In this document: positions 26,723 to 36,070 of the stretch, piece after piece
Layout of the letters: every line of letters begins with the position of its first letter
How positions within the stretch are numbered: position 1 is the first letter of the stretch
Notes under the pieces: generated by a model
What the model saw: the letters and a program-made list of their open reading frames with translations, nothing else
The model's database searches: none
What the model was told of the DNA's origin: nothing
Source: Erwinia sp. SLM-02
GTDB taxonomy: Bacteria; Pseudomonadota; Gammaproteobacteria; Enterobacterales; Enterobacteriaceae
Length of the DNA: 64,000 nt
Assembly (NCBI RefSeq): GCF_037450285.1
Contig: NZ_JAQISN010000002.1
Coordinates: 496,001-560,000 of the forward strand
Reading direction: 5' to 3'
Made by a program: the position numbers and the translations under genes

Positions 26723-27727
26723 TCAGCGCGTCGTGGTAGACGGATTCTTCATAAAGCGGAAGAAGTCGCTATCCGGGCTGAGCACCATCACATCCTGATT
26801 GCTCTTGAAGCTGTTTTCATAGGCACGCAGGCTACGCATAAACGCGTAGAAATCGGGATCCTGACTGAATGCATCAGCAAACAGTTTCGCCGCTTCTGCA
26901 TCCCCTTCACCGCGGGTGATACGCGCCTGGCGTTCTGCCTGAGCACCGATGAAGGCCACTTCATAGTCAGCCTGTGCGGTGACTTTTGCGGCTTCTTCAT
27001 CACCCTGCGCACGCTGGCTGCGGGCGACGGATTCACGCTCTGCACGCATACGCGCGAAGATGGCGTCAGACACTTCGGTAGGCAGGTTGATCTGCTTAAT
27101 GCGCACATCCACCACCTGAATACCCAGCGCAGCCATGCTGTTCGGGTTGATCGACGGTTCTTTGCTCGACGTTTCACGCTCAACGCGCGCCGCGACCGAA
27201 GCAATCGCATCATCCGCTGCCGGTGTGGCAACTTCATCATCCTGACCGGCGCTGCCGGTATTCAGCGCATCACGCACGTCGGTCGTCAGACGGCCACGCG
27301 AGTCGGTAACGATATCTTTAACGTCCAGGCGACCAATCTCAGAACGCAGACGGTCACTGAACTTACGTTTCAGCAGGACTTCAGCCTGGGAGACATCACC
27401 ACCGCCGGTAGCGAGGTAGTAGCGGCTGAAATCGCTGATACGCCATTTGATATAGGAATCAACGATCAGATCTTTCTTCTCTTTGGTCACGAAGCGATCG
27501 GCCTGGTTATCCATGGTCTGGATACGGGCATCAAGCGGCTTCATTGATTCCAGGAATGGGATCTTAAAGTGCAGGCCTGGCGCATAGACCAGCGGCTTGT
27601 TCTCATCATCACGCAGAACTTTACCAAAGCGCATTACAATGCCGCGCTGGCCTTCCTGTACAACAAACAGTGACGCGTACAGCACCACCAGCACAACAAT
27701 CAATAGTACGATTAATGGCTTACGCAT
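26723..27727 (-). CDS. hflC: FtsH protease regulator HflC
   Basis: A 334-residue SPFH/prohibitin-family protein. One N-terminal membrane anchor (about 5-23) leaves the bulk in the periplasm. With HflK it forms a large cage that encloses FtsH hexamers and limits degradation of membrane proteins. VVQEGQRGIVMRFGKVLRD (about 22-40) is the usual SPFH opening. It begins 3 nt after hflK. Its middle carries an Ala/Asp-rich insert (about 163-180) that varies in the family. Confidence 0.97.
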   Translation of the reverse strand: MRKPLIVLLIVVLVVLYASLFVVQEGQRGIVMRFGKVLRDDENKPLVYAPGLHFKIPFLESMKPLDARIQTMDNQADRFVTKEKKDLIVDSYIKWRISDFSRYYLATGGGDVSQAEVLLKRKFSDRLRSEIGRLDVKDIVTDSRGRLTTDVRDALNTGSAGQDDEVATPAADDAIASVAARVERETSSKEPSINPNSMAALGIQVVDVRIKQINLPTEVSDAIFARMRAERESVARSQRAQGDEEAAKVTAQADYEVAFIGAQAERQARITRGEGDAEAAKLFADAFSQDPDFYAFMRSLRAYENSFKSNQDVMVLSPDSDFFRFMKNPSTTTR

Positions 27728-27730
27728 CGA

Positions 27731-28984
27731 TTACTCTCTCCCTTCGCGCTGGGTATCGTTACGCTGGGAGTTCACCCGGCGCTGATCCATGATGTCGTCC
27801 GGGCTGAACGACGTACTGCTGCTGGCGCGTTCGCTACCGGTGCTGGCAGGAGGCATACGCATCAAACTGGTGCTGTCTCCGCTGCTTGCCGCCGCGCTGC
27901 CTGTCTGGCCACGCATTAGCTGATCCAGTGGCAGAACCATCAGGCTGTTGCCTTTGTCATTCACCAGCACTTTACGGGTATGGCCCAGTACGCGCTCCAT
28001 GGTTTCGATATACAGACGTTCACGGGTAATCTGCGGAGCGGCTTTATACTCCGGCAGAATACGTGCAAAGCTGTCGACTTCACCCTGCGCTTCCAGCGTG
28101 ATCCGCGCTTTGTAGGCACGGGCTCTTTCCAGCGTTTCCTGCGCCTTACCGCGCGCTACCGGGATTTCGCCGTTGGCATAGGCTTCCGCCTCACGCACTT
28201 TCTGCTCGCGGTTTTCGCGGGCGGCAATCGCATCGTCAAATGCGGCCTTCACTTCTTCCGGCGGACGCGCGGTCTGGAAGTTGACGTCCAGCAGCGTGAT
28301 CCCCATATCGTAAGGGCGGATGGTTTCTTCCAGCTCACGCTGGGTGTCGCTACGCACCACGGTACGGCCTTCGGTCAGAATGCGGTCCATGGTTGAACGG
28401 CCAATCACGCCGCGCAGCGCGCTGTCGGTTGCCTGACGCAGACTGTCATCCGCGCTGGTGACCGAGAACAGGTAACGTTCCGGGTTGGTGATACGGTACT
28501 GCACGTTCATTTCAACGCGCACAACGTTTTCATCAGACGTCAGCATGGTGCCGGAGGCGGAAAGCTCACGGACGGCCTCAACGTTGACCGCACGCACCTG
28601 ATCGATGAAGGTTGGCTTCCAGTTCAGGCCCGGCTCAACCAGATGGCTGAACTTGCCAAAGCGGGTCACTACGCCACGCTCGGCTTCTTTGATGGTATAG
28701 AAACCGCTACCCGCCCAGATGATCACCACCGCCGCGGCAGCAATACCGACCAGACGCCCGGAGTTCCCTGAGCGACGCTGATCGTTTCCGTTGCCGCCAT
28801 CGCCACCTTTTTTGCCACCGCCCAGACCACCAAGCTTATTGCTCAGCTTACGGAAGATATCATCCAAATCAGGAGGACCTTTATCACGTCCTCCCTTATT
28901 TCCCCCAGAGTTGCCGCCTTGATTATTGCTGCTTCCCCACGGGTCGCGGTCCTGTCCGTTATTTCCGGGCTGATTCCACGCCAT
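27731..28984 (-). CDS. hflK: FtsH protease regulator HflK
   Basis: A 417-residue partner of HflC. A Gly/Asn-rich cytoplasmic N-terminus (about 1-75, with GGNSGGNKGGRDKGP) is followed by one transmembrane helix (about 79-98) and a periplasmic SPFH domain with the matching GVVTRFGKFSHLVEPGLNWK (about 108-127). The C-terminal Ser/Thr tail is low complexity. It is coupled to hflC (3-nt gap). Confidence 0.97.
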   Translation of the reverse strand: MAWNQPGNNGQDRDPWGSSNNQGGNSGGNKGGRDKGPPDLDDIFRKLSNKLGGLGGGKKGGDGGNGNDQRRSGNSGRLVGIAAAAVVIIWAGSGFYTIKEAERGVVTRFGKFSHLVEPGLNWKPTFIDQVRAVNVEAVRELSASGTMLTSDENVVRVEMNVQYRITNPERYLFSVTSADDSLRQATDSALRGVIGRSTMDRILTEGRTVVRSDTQRELEETIRPYDMGITLLDVNFQTARPPEEVKAAFDDAIAARENREQKVREAEAYANGEIPVARGKAQETLERARAYKARITLEAQGEVDSFARILPEYKAAPQITRERLYIETMERVLGHTRKVLVNDKGNSLMVLPLDQLMRGQTGSAAASSGDSTSLMRMPPASTGSERASSSTSFSPDDIMDQRRVNSQRNDTQREGRE

Positions 28985-29052
28985 GTTTATGCTCCATTAA
29001 TTGTGTGTGCGGTGGTACCCCAAGCCGGGATACGCGTGTCAGGCAAAATCAG

Positions 29053-30333
29053 TCAAACAATGTAATTCACCAGCTCCGGTTCCTGTTTACACAGGCGTCG
29101 CCAGTCAACGATCGGCATGCGTATCTCTAAACCTACGCTACCATCATCCTCATTCCACTCTTTTTCTATCGCCTGAAGCTGGTAAAAACGACTGCGCAGC
29201 CGCCCCGCTTCCGGCGGCAAACGCAAATCATACTGCGCAATTTCACCGGCCAGGCGCTCGGTCAGCGCCTGAAACAGTAGCGGGATCCCCTCACCGGTTT
29301 GTGCGGACAACCAGACGCGGATCGGCAGGTTTTCTTCATCACGATCGATACGCGGAACGAAATCTTCCAGCATATCAATCTTGTTCATCACCAGCAGGCT
29401 GGGGATCTCATCGGATTCAATCTCCTCCAGCACCACGTTGACCGCCTCGATGTTTTCTTCAAGACGCACATCGGCGGCATCAATAACGTGCAGCAGCAGG
29501 GCCGCCTGACGGGTTTCCTGCAGCGTGGCTTTAAACGCGGCAACCAGGTCATGAGGCAGATGGCGGATAAACCCCACCGTATCGGCCAGTACCACCTCAC
29601 CCACGTCGGCAACGTTCACCCGGCGCAGTGTCGGGTCGAGCGTGGCAAACAGCTGGTCTGCCGCATAGACATCAGCAGACGTTAAGCGGTTAAACAGGGA
29701 AGACTTACCGGCGTTGGTGTAACCCACCAGTGATACGGTCGGCACATCGGCTTTGTTACGCGCCTGCCTGCCCTGTTCGCGCTGCTTCTCAACGCGCTCA
29801 AGACGGGAAAGAATGAGCGTAATACGGTTTCTTAATAACCGACGGTCGGTTTCGAGCTGGGTTTCACCCGGGCCACGCAAACCGATACCGCCTTTCTGGC
29901 GCTCAAGGTGCGTCCAGCCGCGTACAAGACGGGTCGCAAGATGACGCAGCTGCGCCAGTTCTACCTGCAATTTACCTTCATGGGTTCGGGCACGCTGCGC
30001 GAAGATATCCAGAATTAACCCGGTACGGTCAATAACTCGGCATTCGCAGAGCGCCTCAAGATTACGCTCCTGCGCCGGGCTCAGCGAATGGTCAAAAAGC
30101 ACCACGGAAGCCCCGCTCTCTTTTACCGCTTCGGCAATTTCTACAGCTTTTCCTTCACCGACAAAATATTTGGGATGTGGCGCTTTGCGACTGCCGGTTA
30201 CGACACGGAGCGCTTCTACGCCAGCGGAAGACACCAGAGTTTCAAACTCCTGCAGATCTTCCATATCTTTGTCTTGCGAAAAATAGATGTGTACCAGTAC
30301 GGCCTGCTCACCGGCATCATAACGGTCAAACAA
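29053..30333 (-). CDS. hflX: Ribosome-associated GTPase HflX
   Basis: A 426-residue GTPase that splits stalled or heat-damaged 70S ribosomes. The N-terminal HflX domain has the family signature GGIGLRGPGETQLETDRR (148-165); the G domain follows with G1 GYTNAGKS (204-211), DTVGFIRHLP (about 250-259) and NKID (about 316-319). It sits between hfq and hflK, as in E. coli. Confidence 0.97.
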   Translation of the reverse strand: MFDRYDAGEQAVLVHIYFSQDKDMEDLQEFETLVSSAGVEALRVVTGSRKAPHPKYFVGEGKAVEIAEAVKESGASVVLFDHSLSPAQERNLEALCECRVIDRTGLILDIFAQRARTHEGKLQVELAQLRHLATRLVRGWTHLERQKGGIGLRGPGETQLETDRRLLRNRITLILSRLERVEKQREQGRQARNKADVPTVSLVGYTNAGKSSLFNRLTSADVYAADQLFATLDPTLRRVNVADVGEVVLADTVGFIRHLPHDLVAAFKATLQETRQAALLLHVIDAADVRLEENIEAVNVVLEEIESDEIPSLLVMNKIDMLEDFVPRIDRDEENLPIRVWLSAQTGEGIPLLFQALTERLAGEIAQYDLRLPPEAGRLRSRFYQLQAIEKEWNEDDGSVGLEIRMPIVDWRRLCKQEPELVNYIV

Positions 30334-30487
30334 ACTTAAACCTCTCAGAACCTGGTTGAACCTGCTACCCGATGGCCATACTGCATCAAAATCAGCTTAA
30401 ACATGGCGCGCCCAGCTCAATATACGGTATTTCTAAACAACATCATCCCGCCCAAAGCGAGATGAGAAAAACAGATTAAAGCGTTGC

Positions 30488-30512
30488 CAGGACGGGGAAC
30501 GATTCCCCGCCA
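30488..30512. terminator. Hairpin in the hfq-hflX gap
   Basis: GGGGAA / TTCCCC stem (around 30494-30508) in the 199-nt gap. No T-run follows, so it is more likely a weak attenuator or mRNA-stabilising hairpin than a full terminator. Confidence 0.4.
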
Positions 30513-30532
30513 TGGATGGACAGCGACGCTAG

Positions 30533-30844
30533 TTATTCGGCGTCATCACTGTCTTGTTGAGGCTGTGAAGATGCCCCCTGGTTGCTTCCACCGTGATGAT
30601 AGTTACTGCTACCGCCACCCGCATTATTGCTGTGGTGGGAAACCGGACGGGACGGTACAACGGTCGAGATCGCGTGCTTATACACCATCTGGCTAACCGT
30701 GTTCTTCAAAAGAATTACAAACTGATCAAACGACTCGATCTGGCCCTGAAGTTTGATGCCATTTACCAAATAAATCGAAACCGGAACACGTTCACGACGC
30801 AGTGCGTTCAAGAACGGATCTTGCAATGATTGCCCCTTAGCCAT
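30533..30844 (-). CDS. hfq: RNA chaperone Hfq
   Basis: A 103-residue Sm-like hexamer that pairs small RNAs with mRNAs. The conserved core (1-65) is nearly invariant: MAKGQSLQDPFLNALRRERV, then VNGIKLQGQIESFDQF and the YKHAIS Sm2 motif (Tyr55-Lys56-His57). The tail is rich in Ser, Asn, Gly and His and ends acidic (DSDDAE), which in E. coli helps release RNA. Confidence 0.98.
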   Translation of the reverse strand: MAKGQSLQDPFLNALRRERVPVSIYLVNGIKLQGQIESFDQFVILLKNTVSQMVYKHAISTVVPSRPVSHHSNNAGGGSSNYHHGGSNQGASSQPQQDSDDAE

Positions 30845-30946
30845 TCTATCTTTTCCTTATATGCTTGTTGTTTGTAACTTATGAACCTTGCGATTCGAAA
30901 TACGACGTAAAAAATTTGCGCACGATAACGCACCAATTGTACACAA

Positions 30947-31897
30947 TCACCCAGGCTTCGCACTAAGAACGTGTAACACCCTGGCACAGGCTTCGTCGGG
31001 CTGCGCACTGTCAAGCCAGTGCACATCTTTCCAACCGCGTAGCCAGGTTATCTGACGTTTAGCTAACTGCCGGGTTGCGCAAATTCCCCGATAAACCATT
31101 TCATCGTAATCAATTTCACCGGACAAAAATGACCACATCTGGCGATAACCAACACAACGAATGGAAGGCATATCCGTATGCAAATCACCTCGTGCAAAGA
31201 GCGCCCGAGCCTCCGCTTCAAATCCTGACGCCAGCATCTGTTGAAAACGCAACTCTATTCTCTGATGGATCAGTTCACGACTCGCGGGTGCGATAGCAAA
31301 CTGGTGAACATCATACGGCAGCGCATCTCCAGACGTTTTTGTCAGTTCCGTTAAAGTTTTACCCGAAATAAAAAAAACTTCCAGTGCTCGCGAAAGTCTC
31401 TGGGGATCATTCGGATGAATACGACGTCCAGCAACGGGATCAACGTCACATAACTGGCGATGAAGTGCTTCCCAGCCCTTCTCACTCGCCATCTGCTCTA
31501 TACGCTGGCGCACTTCAGGATCGGCCGCGGGCAACGGGGATAATCCTTCGAGTAACGCCTTGTAATAAAGCATGGTGCCACCAACAAGCAACGGAATATT
31601 CCCACGTTGGGTAATTTCCGCCATTTCAGCCAGCGCATCGCGACGAAACTCTGCCGCTGAATAGCTTTCAGCGGGATCGCGGATGTCCAGCAAACGATGA
31701 GGCGCCAATGCCAGCTCTTCCGCAGAAGGCTTGGCGGTGCCGATATCCATTCCGCGATAAATAAGTGCGGAATCTACGCTAATCAGCTCTACCGGCAGCG
31801 CCTGGCGCAGGGCAATCGCCAGCGCGGTTTTACCGGAGGCCGTTGGCCCCATCAAAAATATTGCCTTAGGCAGGCCAGCCGTGGATTGTTCACTCAT
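30947..31897 (-). CDS. miaA: tRNA dimethylallyltransferase MiaA
   Basis: A 316-residue enzyme that adds the dimethylallyl group to A37 of tRNAs reading UNN codons. The P-loop GPTASGKT is at 17-24, DSALIYRGMDIGTAKP follows at about 41-56, and the C-terminal half has the IRCVGYRQ motif. It overlaps the mutL stop by 8 nt. In E. coli, hfq promoters lie inside miaA. Confidence 0.97.
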   Translation of the reverse strand: MSEQSTAGLPKAIFLMGPTASGKTALAIALRQALPVELISVDSALIYRGMDIGTAKPSAEELALAPHRLLDIRDPAESYSAAEFRRDALAEMAEITQRGNIPLLVGGTMLYYKALLEGLSPLPAADPEVRQRIEQMASEKGWEALHRQLCDVDPVAGRRIHPNDPQRLSRALEVFFISGKTLTELTKTSGDALPYDVHQFAIAPASRELIHQRIELRFQQMLASGFEAEARALFARGDLHTDMPSIRCVGYRQMWSFLSGEIDYDEMVYRGICATRQLAKRQITWLRGWKDVHWLDSAQPDEACARVLHVLSAKPG

Positions 31898-33878
31898 ACT
31901 TCAGGGCGTTCATCGCCGTATTAATATCGATGGTCTGCAATAATCCAGAAGGTGGCGATTTCACTAACTGCGGACAAAGTCGTTCGACCTCTGCCAGCAG
32001 GGCAATCGCCTGCGAGTGATTCCAGTGCTGATGTTCAGACACCGACTGACGCGCTAACCACTGCGCAATCTGACTGGCTGAAACATCCTGCTGCCGGGCC
32101 AAATAGCCTAACAGTTCTGGAATCAAGTTTTGTAAATTTTGTTGGCGTAATGGTAAAGGCACCGCGCGCAGCATCACATGCTGCCCCTCCGCAAGCAGTT
32201 CAATACCCAGCTGATTTATCAACGCCGCCGAGGCGTTCATCGCCTCTCGCTCGGCTTTATCGAGCTTGAGCCGCACCGGGATCAACAACGGCTGCGGTTT
32301 GAGCGCGTCATCACCCGGCTCCAGCTGCGCCTGCTTCAACCAGCGCTCTGCGACGGCGAGGGCAATCAGCGACAGGCGTTCTGCACTTTCAACCAGCGCA
32401 TAATGCTGCTGCACTACCGTCAGCACGCGGCCAAAACTGTGCGCGTGGCCGCTGAGCGGAGGCTCTACTACCGGCTGCACCGGGCTTTTTTCCGGCACTG
32501 GCAGAGCGGGCTCGCTGCATCGCGGCGGCGGCGTAGTCATCAGCTGCTGGTAAGCCGCCCCCTCACGTTTTTGATAAACCGGTTCCTGCCGCCGGTGCGG
32601 GAACATGGCTGCCGCCAGGCTACCTGGCGTATGTTCTGAGGACGACCCGTTAGAGGCGCGACGGGAATCAACTGGAGAGAATGATGAACCGCCGGATGAA
32701 CGAGGAACCTCTGTTGCTGTGGGGCCAGGACGAAATTCCCCTGCCGGTCCAGCTCCAGCAGAATCGTCTGCACCCGATGGCGCAGGCGTGGAGAAATGAT
32801 TTCCGCCTGCCGCCTGGCGGTTCTCAGGCTGCCAGCGCTCCGCGGGAGCGCCCGGTTCCATGTCCGGCAGCGTTTCCATGCCGGTTTCCTGCAGCACGCT
32901 GACCACGCCCTGATAAATAAAATCGTGTACCAGCCGCGACTGATGGAAACGTACCTCATGCTTGGCCGGGTGAACGTTGACATCAACCTGATGCGGATCG
33001 ATTTCAAGATAAAGCACGTAGGCGGGCTGGTGCAGATCGCCCAGTTTATCCTGATAGGCCTGGCGAATCGCGTGATTAATCAGCCGGTCACGCATCATGC
33101 GCCCGTTAACATAGCAATATTGCAGCTCACCCAGCACCTTTGAACCGGCGGGATCGGCAACCCAGCCGCGCAGCGCCAGTTCACCATGCTGCCACTCAAT
33201 AGCCAGCGCGTGGCTGATAAACGCGGTCCCACAAATGGCACCGAGCCGGCGTTCACGTTGGGTATCATCGGTTACGCCGCGGTACTGACGTACCAGCTTG
33301 CCGTTATGGCTGAGGCTAATCGCCACATCAAAACGCGCCAGCGCAATCCGCCGCACGACTTCATCAATATGGGTAAACTCGGTCTTTTCGGTACGCATAA
33401 ATTTGCGGCGGGCGGGCGTGTTATAGAAGAGATCGAGCACTTCCAGCGTTGTGCCAACCGGGTGCGCCGCCGGCTTCACCGTAACAGCCTGATCGCGCCC
33501 TTCGGCGTAAGCCTGCCAGGCTTCGCTCTGGTTCTCGGTGCGGGAGGTCAGCATCAGGCGGGAAACCGAGCTGATGCTGGCCAGCGCCTCGCCGCGAAAG
33601 CCCAGGCTAATAATCGCTTCAAGATCGTCCAGCGTGGTGATTTTGCTGGTCGCATGGCGGGCAAGGGCCATCGCCAGTTCGTCTTTGACGATGCCGCAGC
33701 CGTTATCACGAATGCGAATCAGCTTTGCCCCGCCCTTTTCGATGTCGATCTCAATCCGTGTGGCTCCCGCATCCAGGCTGTTTTCCACCAGCTCTTTCAC
33801 CACGGAGGCCGGGCGTTCTACCACTTCGCCAGCGGCAATCTGGTTAGCAAGCTGCGGTGGTAGCACCTGAATGGGCAT
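31890..33878 (-). CDS. mutL: DNA mismatch repair protein MutL
   Basis: A 662-residue GHKL ATPase that links MutS to MutH and UvrD in methyl-directed mismatch repair. N-terminal motifs: ELVENSLDAGAT (29-40, with Glu29), IRDNGCGI (about 55-62) and GFRGEAL (about 93-99). A long, poorly conserved Pro/Ser/Gly-rich linker (about 340-460) leads to the C-terminal dimer domain (about 475-662). The DQHAxxERxxxE endonuclease motif is absent, as in E. coli, which uses MutH. Confidence 0.97.
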   Translation of the reverse strand: MPIQVLPPQLANQIAAGEVVERPASVVKELVENSLDAGATRIEIDIEKGGAKLIRIRDNGCGIVKDELAMALARHATSKITTLDDLEAIISLGFRGEALASISSVSRLMLTSRTENQSEAWQAYAEGRDQAVTVKPAAHPVGTTLEVLDLFYNTPARRKFMRTEKTEFTHIDEVVRRIALARFDVAISLSHNGKLVRQYRGVTDDTQRERRLGAICGTAFISHALAIEWQHGELALRGWVADPAGSKVLGELQYCYVNGRMMRDRLINHAIRQAYQDKLGDLHQPAYVLYLEIDPHQVDVNVHPAKHEVRFHQSRLVHDFIYQGVVSVLQETGMETLPDMEPGAPAERWQPENRQAAGGNHFSTPAPSGADDSAGAGPAGEFRPGPTATEVPRSSGGSSFSPVDSRRASNGSSSEHTPGSLAAAMFPHRRQEPVYQKREGAAYQQLMTTPPPRCSEPALPVPEKSPVQPVVEPPLSGHAHSFGRVLTVVQQHYALVESAERLSLIALAVAERWLKQAQLEPGDDALKPQPLLIPVRLKLDKAEREAMNASAALINQLGIELLAEGQHVMLRAVPLPLRQQNLQNLIPELLGYLARQQDVSASQIAQWLARQSVSEHQHWNHSQAIALLAEVERLCPQLVKSPPSGLLQTIDINTAMNALKYE

Positions 33879-33890
33879 AATCTTCCTCGG

Positions 33891-35594
33891 TTATGACGTA
33901 GGGATGGTCAAAGTCTGACCCAGCATCACGTTCTGCGTTTTCATTTTGTTCGCCTGCTGAATCGCCTGCGGGCTGACGCCATACTTTGCAGCAATCGCCG
34001 TCAGTGAGTCACCCCGCACCACTTTATGCCGTTGCGGTTTCGCGGCTTTAGCCGTGCTGGCGATTTGTCTGACGCTCCCCGCCGGCACTTTCAGGCGCTG
34101 CCCCACCCAGACGACATCTTTCTTCAGCGTATTCAGGGTACGCAGCGTTGCCATGCTGACGCCATAGTGCGCGGCAATGCCCGAAAGCGTCTCGCCGCGT
34201 TTCACGACGTGACGCTGGGTTGCACCGGTATACCGTGTGCCTGCCGGGGCCGGATTCGCTTCTACTTCAACCGCCGCTGCGGACTGCAACGGTCGGTTTT
34301 CCTCCTTTGGGACCGATTGTAGCGGGTGCGCCAGGAAGTAGTTGCGCAAGCCTTTATAAATCGACTCGGCAATCTTCTGCTGGTAAGCGCTACTGCCAAG
34401 CAGTCGCTCCTCCGAAGGGTTGCTGATAAAGCCGGTTTCCACCAGCAGGGACGGAATATCCGGCGAGCGCAGAACGCCCAGGCTGGCATGTTCCGGACGA
34501 CGCTTGTGCAGCGCGCCTACGCGCTGCAGCTGAGCAATAACTTTCACAGCAACATCATATCCCACCCGCTGCGAGTGGCCGAACTGCAGATCCAGTACGG
34601 CCTGGCTGAGGTAGGGATCCGCCTGGCTGTTGGCTAACAGATCGCCCGCACCGCCCAGCAGCTCAGACTGCTTCTCATGCTGCTCCAGCCAGCCTGCCAT
34701 CTCACTGTTAGCACGACGATTAGAGAGCACCCAAACCGACGCCCCAGAGGCGCTGCGGTTAGGCGCCGCATCCGCGTGGATCGACACCAGCAGGTTGGCG
34801 TTTTGCTTACGCGCCACATCGGAGCGGCCCATGACGGAAATAAAGTAATCCCCATCGCGTGTCATCACGCCTTTGAACATCGGGTCGTCATTCAGCAGCG
34901 CTTTCAGCTTGCGTGCGATGGCGATGGTCACGTTTTTCTCTTTCAGACCGCCGCCGCCGATAGCGCCCGGATCCTGGCCGCCGTGTCCGGCATCAATGGC
35001 CACGATCACCGTATCGCTGCTGCTGGCCGAGGTGCTGCGCGGGCGGGCGGTTTGCGTGCCGCTGGTGACGGCCGTCACCGGATTGGCATTAAACGGGTTT
35101 TTCTCCGGCTGGCTGCTGGCCGGTCGGGAAGCCGTACTGCTGCTGACCGCTGCACGTGATGCCTGGCCGCTGCTGACTGTTGCAGGACGGCTGGCCACTT
35201 TCGCCGGGCGGGAGCCGCTAATCGTGAATACCACATCGTAGCTGCTGCCATTGCGCTGGGTGGCCGCGCGGGTTTTACCCGGCTGGGTCAGTTCGAACAC
35301 CAGACGGATGCTCTGGCTGTCTTTTGCCTCGCTGGAGCGGATGCGTTTAACAATATTTTCGCCGCTGAAGGTCAGCGGCAGCCCGCCAACAATGCCACTC
35401 TGGCGGATATCCAGCACCACGCGTTCAGGATTATGCAGCGGGAAGAAAGCGTAAATCGGCTGCCCGGCAAAGCTCAACGTCACTTTCGCTTCGTCGCTGC
35501 CGTTGGAGACTTTAATGTCTGAAAGGCTTGCCGCCACGGAGGCAAACGAACAGAAGAACAGGAGGAGCAAAAACCAGGATTTAATCTGCCGCAT
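33891..35594 (-). CDS. amiB: N-acetylmuramoyl-L-alanine amidase AmiB
   Basis: A 567-residue periplasmic amidase that splits septal peptidoglycan in daughter-cell separation; in E. coli it is activated by EnvC. Signal peptide about 1-22; AMIN domain (about 25-130) for septal localisation; Ser/Ala/Arg-rich linker (130-195); Amidase_3 domain from DAGHGGQDPGA (201-211) to about 425; then two LysM modules (about 461-505 and 521-567; RGETLSGIAAHYGVS and RGDSLTAIAAKYGVS). It overlaps tsaE by 1 nt (TAATG). Confidence 0.96.
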   Translation of the reverse strand: MRQIKSWFLLLLFFCSFASVAASLSDIKVSNGSDEAKVTLSFAGQPIYAFFPLHNPERVVLDIRQSGIVGGLPLTFSGENIVKRIRSSEAKDSQSIRLVFELTQPGKTRAATQRNGSSYDVVFTISGSRPAKVASRPATVSSGQASRAAVSSSTASRPASSQPEKNPFNANPVTAVTSGTQTARPRSTSASSSDTVIVAIDAGHGGQDPGAIGGGGLKEKNVTIAIARKLKALLNDDPMFKGVMTRDGDYFISVMGRSDVARKQNANLLVSIHADAAPNRSASGASVWVLSNRRANSEMAGWLEQHEKQSELLGGAGDLLANSQADPYLSQAVLDLQFGHSQRVGYDVAVKVIAQLQRVGALHKRRPEHASLGVLRSPDIPSLLVETGFISNPSEERLLGSSAYQQKIAESIYKGLRNYFLAHPLQSVPKEENRPLQSAAAVEVEANPAPAGTRYTGATQRHVVKRGETLSGIAAHYGVSMATLRTLNTLKKDVVWVGQRLKVPAGSVRQIASTAKAAKPQRHKVVRGDSLTAIAAKYGVSPQAIQQANKMKTQNVMLGQTLTIPTS

Positions 35595-36070
35595 TATCCC
35601 TCACCCTGCTGTGATGCAAACTGCTGCAGCATGGACTCACCGGCGGCGGAACGGGCGCGCAGTTCCGCCTGGCGCGCATGCCCCTGGTAGCTCAGATGCA
35701 GCTCCATATCCGGCTCCGGCAGCACGCCGGTTCCCTGCTGTGGCCACTCGACCAGGCAAATGCTGTCATTGGTGAAATAATCGCGGATCCCCATAAACTC
35801 CAGCTCCTCCGGATCGGCCAGGCGATAGAGGTCAAAATGATACACGCGACGATCCGCCAGCTCGTAGGGTTCTACCAGCGTGTAGGTTGGACTTTTCACA
35901 TTCCCCTGATGCCCCAGCGCCTGCAGAAATCCGCGACTGAAGGTCGTTTTTCCCGCGCCCAGATCGCCGTACAGATAAAGAGTTGCCGCGCCGTAACAGA
36001 CGCGGGCCAGTCGGGCACCCAATGCGAGGGTTGCTGCCTCATCGGGCAACGCGATTACACAGGTCATCAT
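35594..36070 (-). CDS. tsaE: tRNA threonylcarbamoyladenosine biosynthesis ATPase TsaE
   Basis: A 158-residue P-loop protein that acts with TsaB and TsaD in making t6A37 of ANN-decoding tRNAs. Walker A GDLGAGKTT is at 35-43; SPTYTLVEPY (about 59-68) and HFDLYRL (about 78-84) are also family hallmarks. It overlaps nnr by 4 nt (ATGA) and amiB by 1 nt, so nnr-tsaE-amiB-mutL-miaA are tightly coupled. Confidence 0.97.
   Translation of the reverse strand: MMTCVIALPDEAATLALGARLARVCYGAATLYLYGDLGAGKTTFSRGFLQALGHQGNVKSPTYTLVEPYELADRRVYHFDLYRLADPEELEFMGIRDYFTNDSICLVEWPQQGTGVLPEPDMELHLSYQGHARQAELRARSAAGESMLQQFASQQGEG

Noticed and set aside
30334..30532. Small RNA gene between hfq and hflX
   Set aside because: Only one hairpin with no T-run and no promoter that can be defended; the gap is likely leader of hflX.
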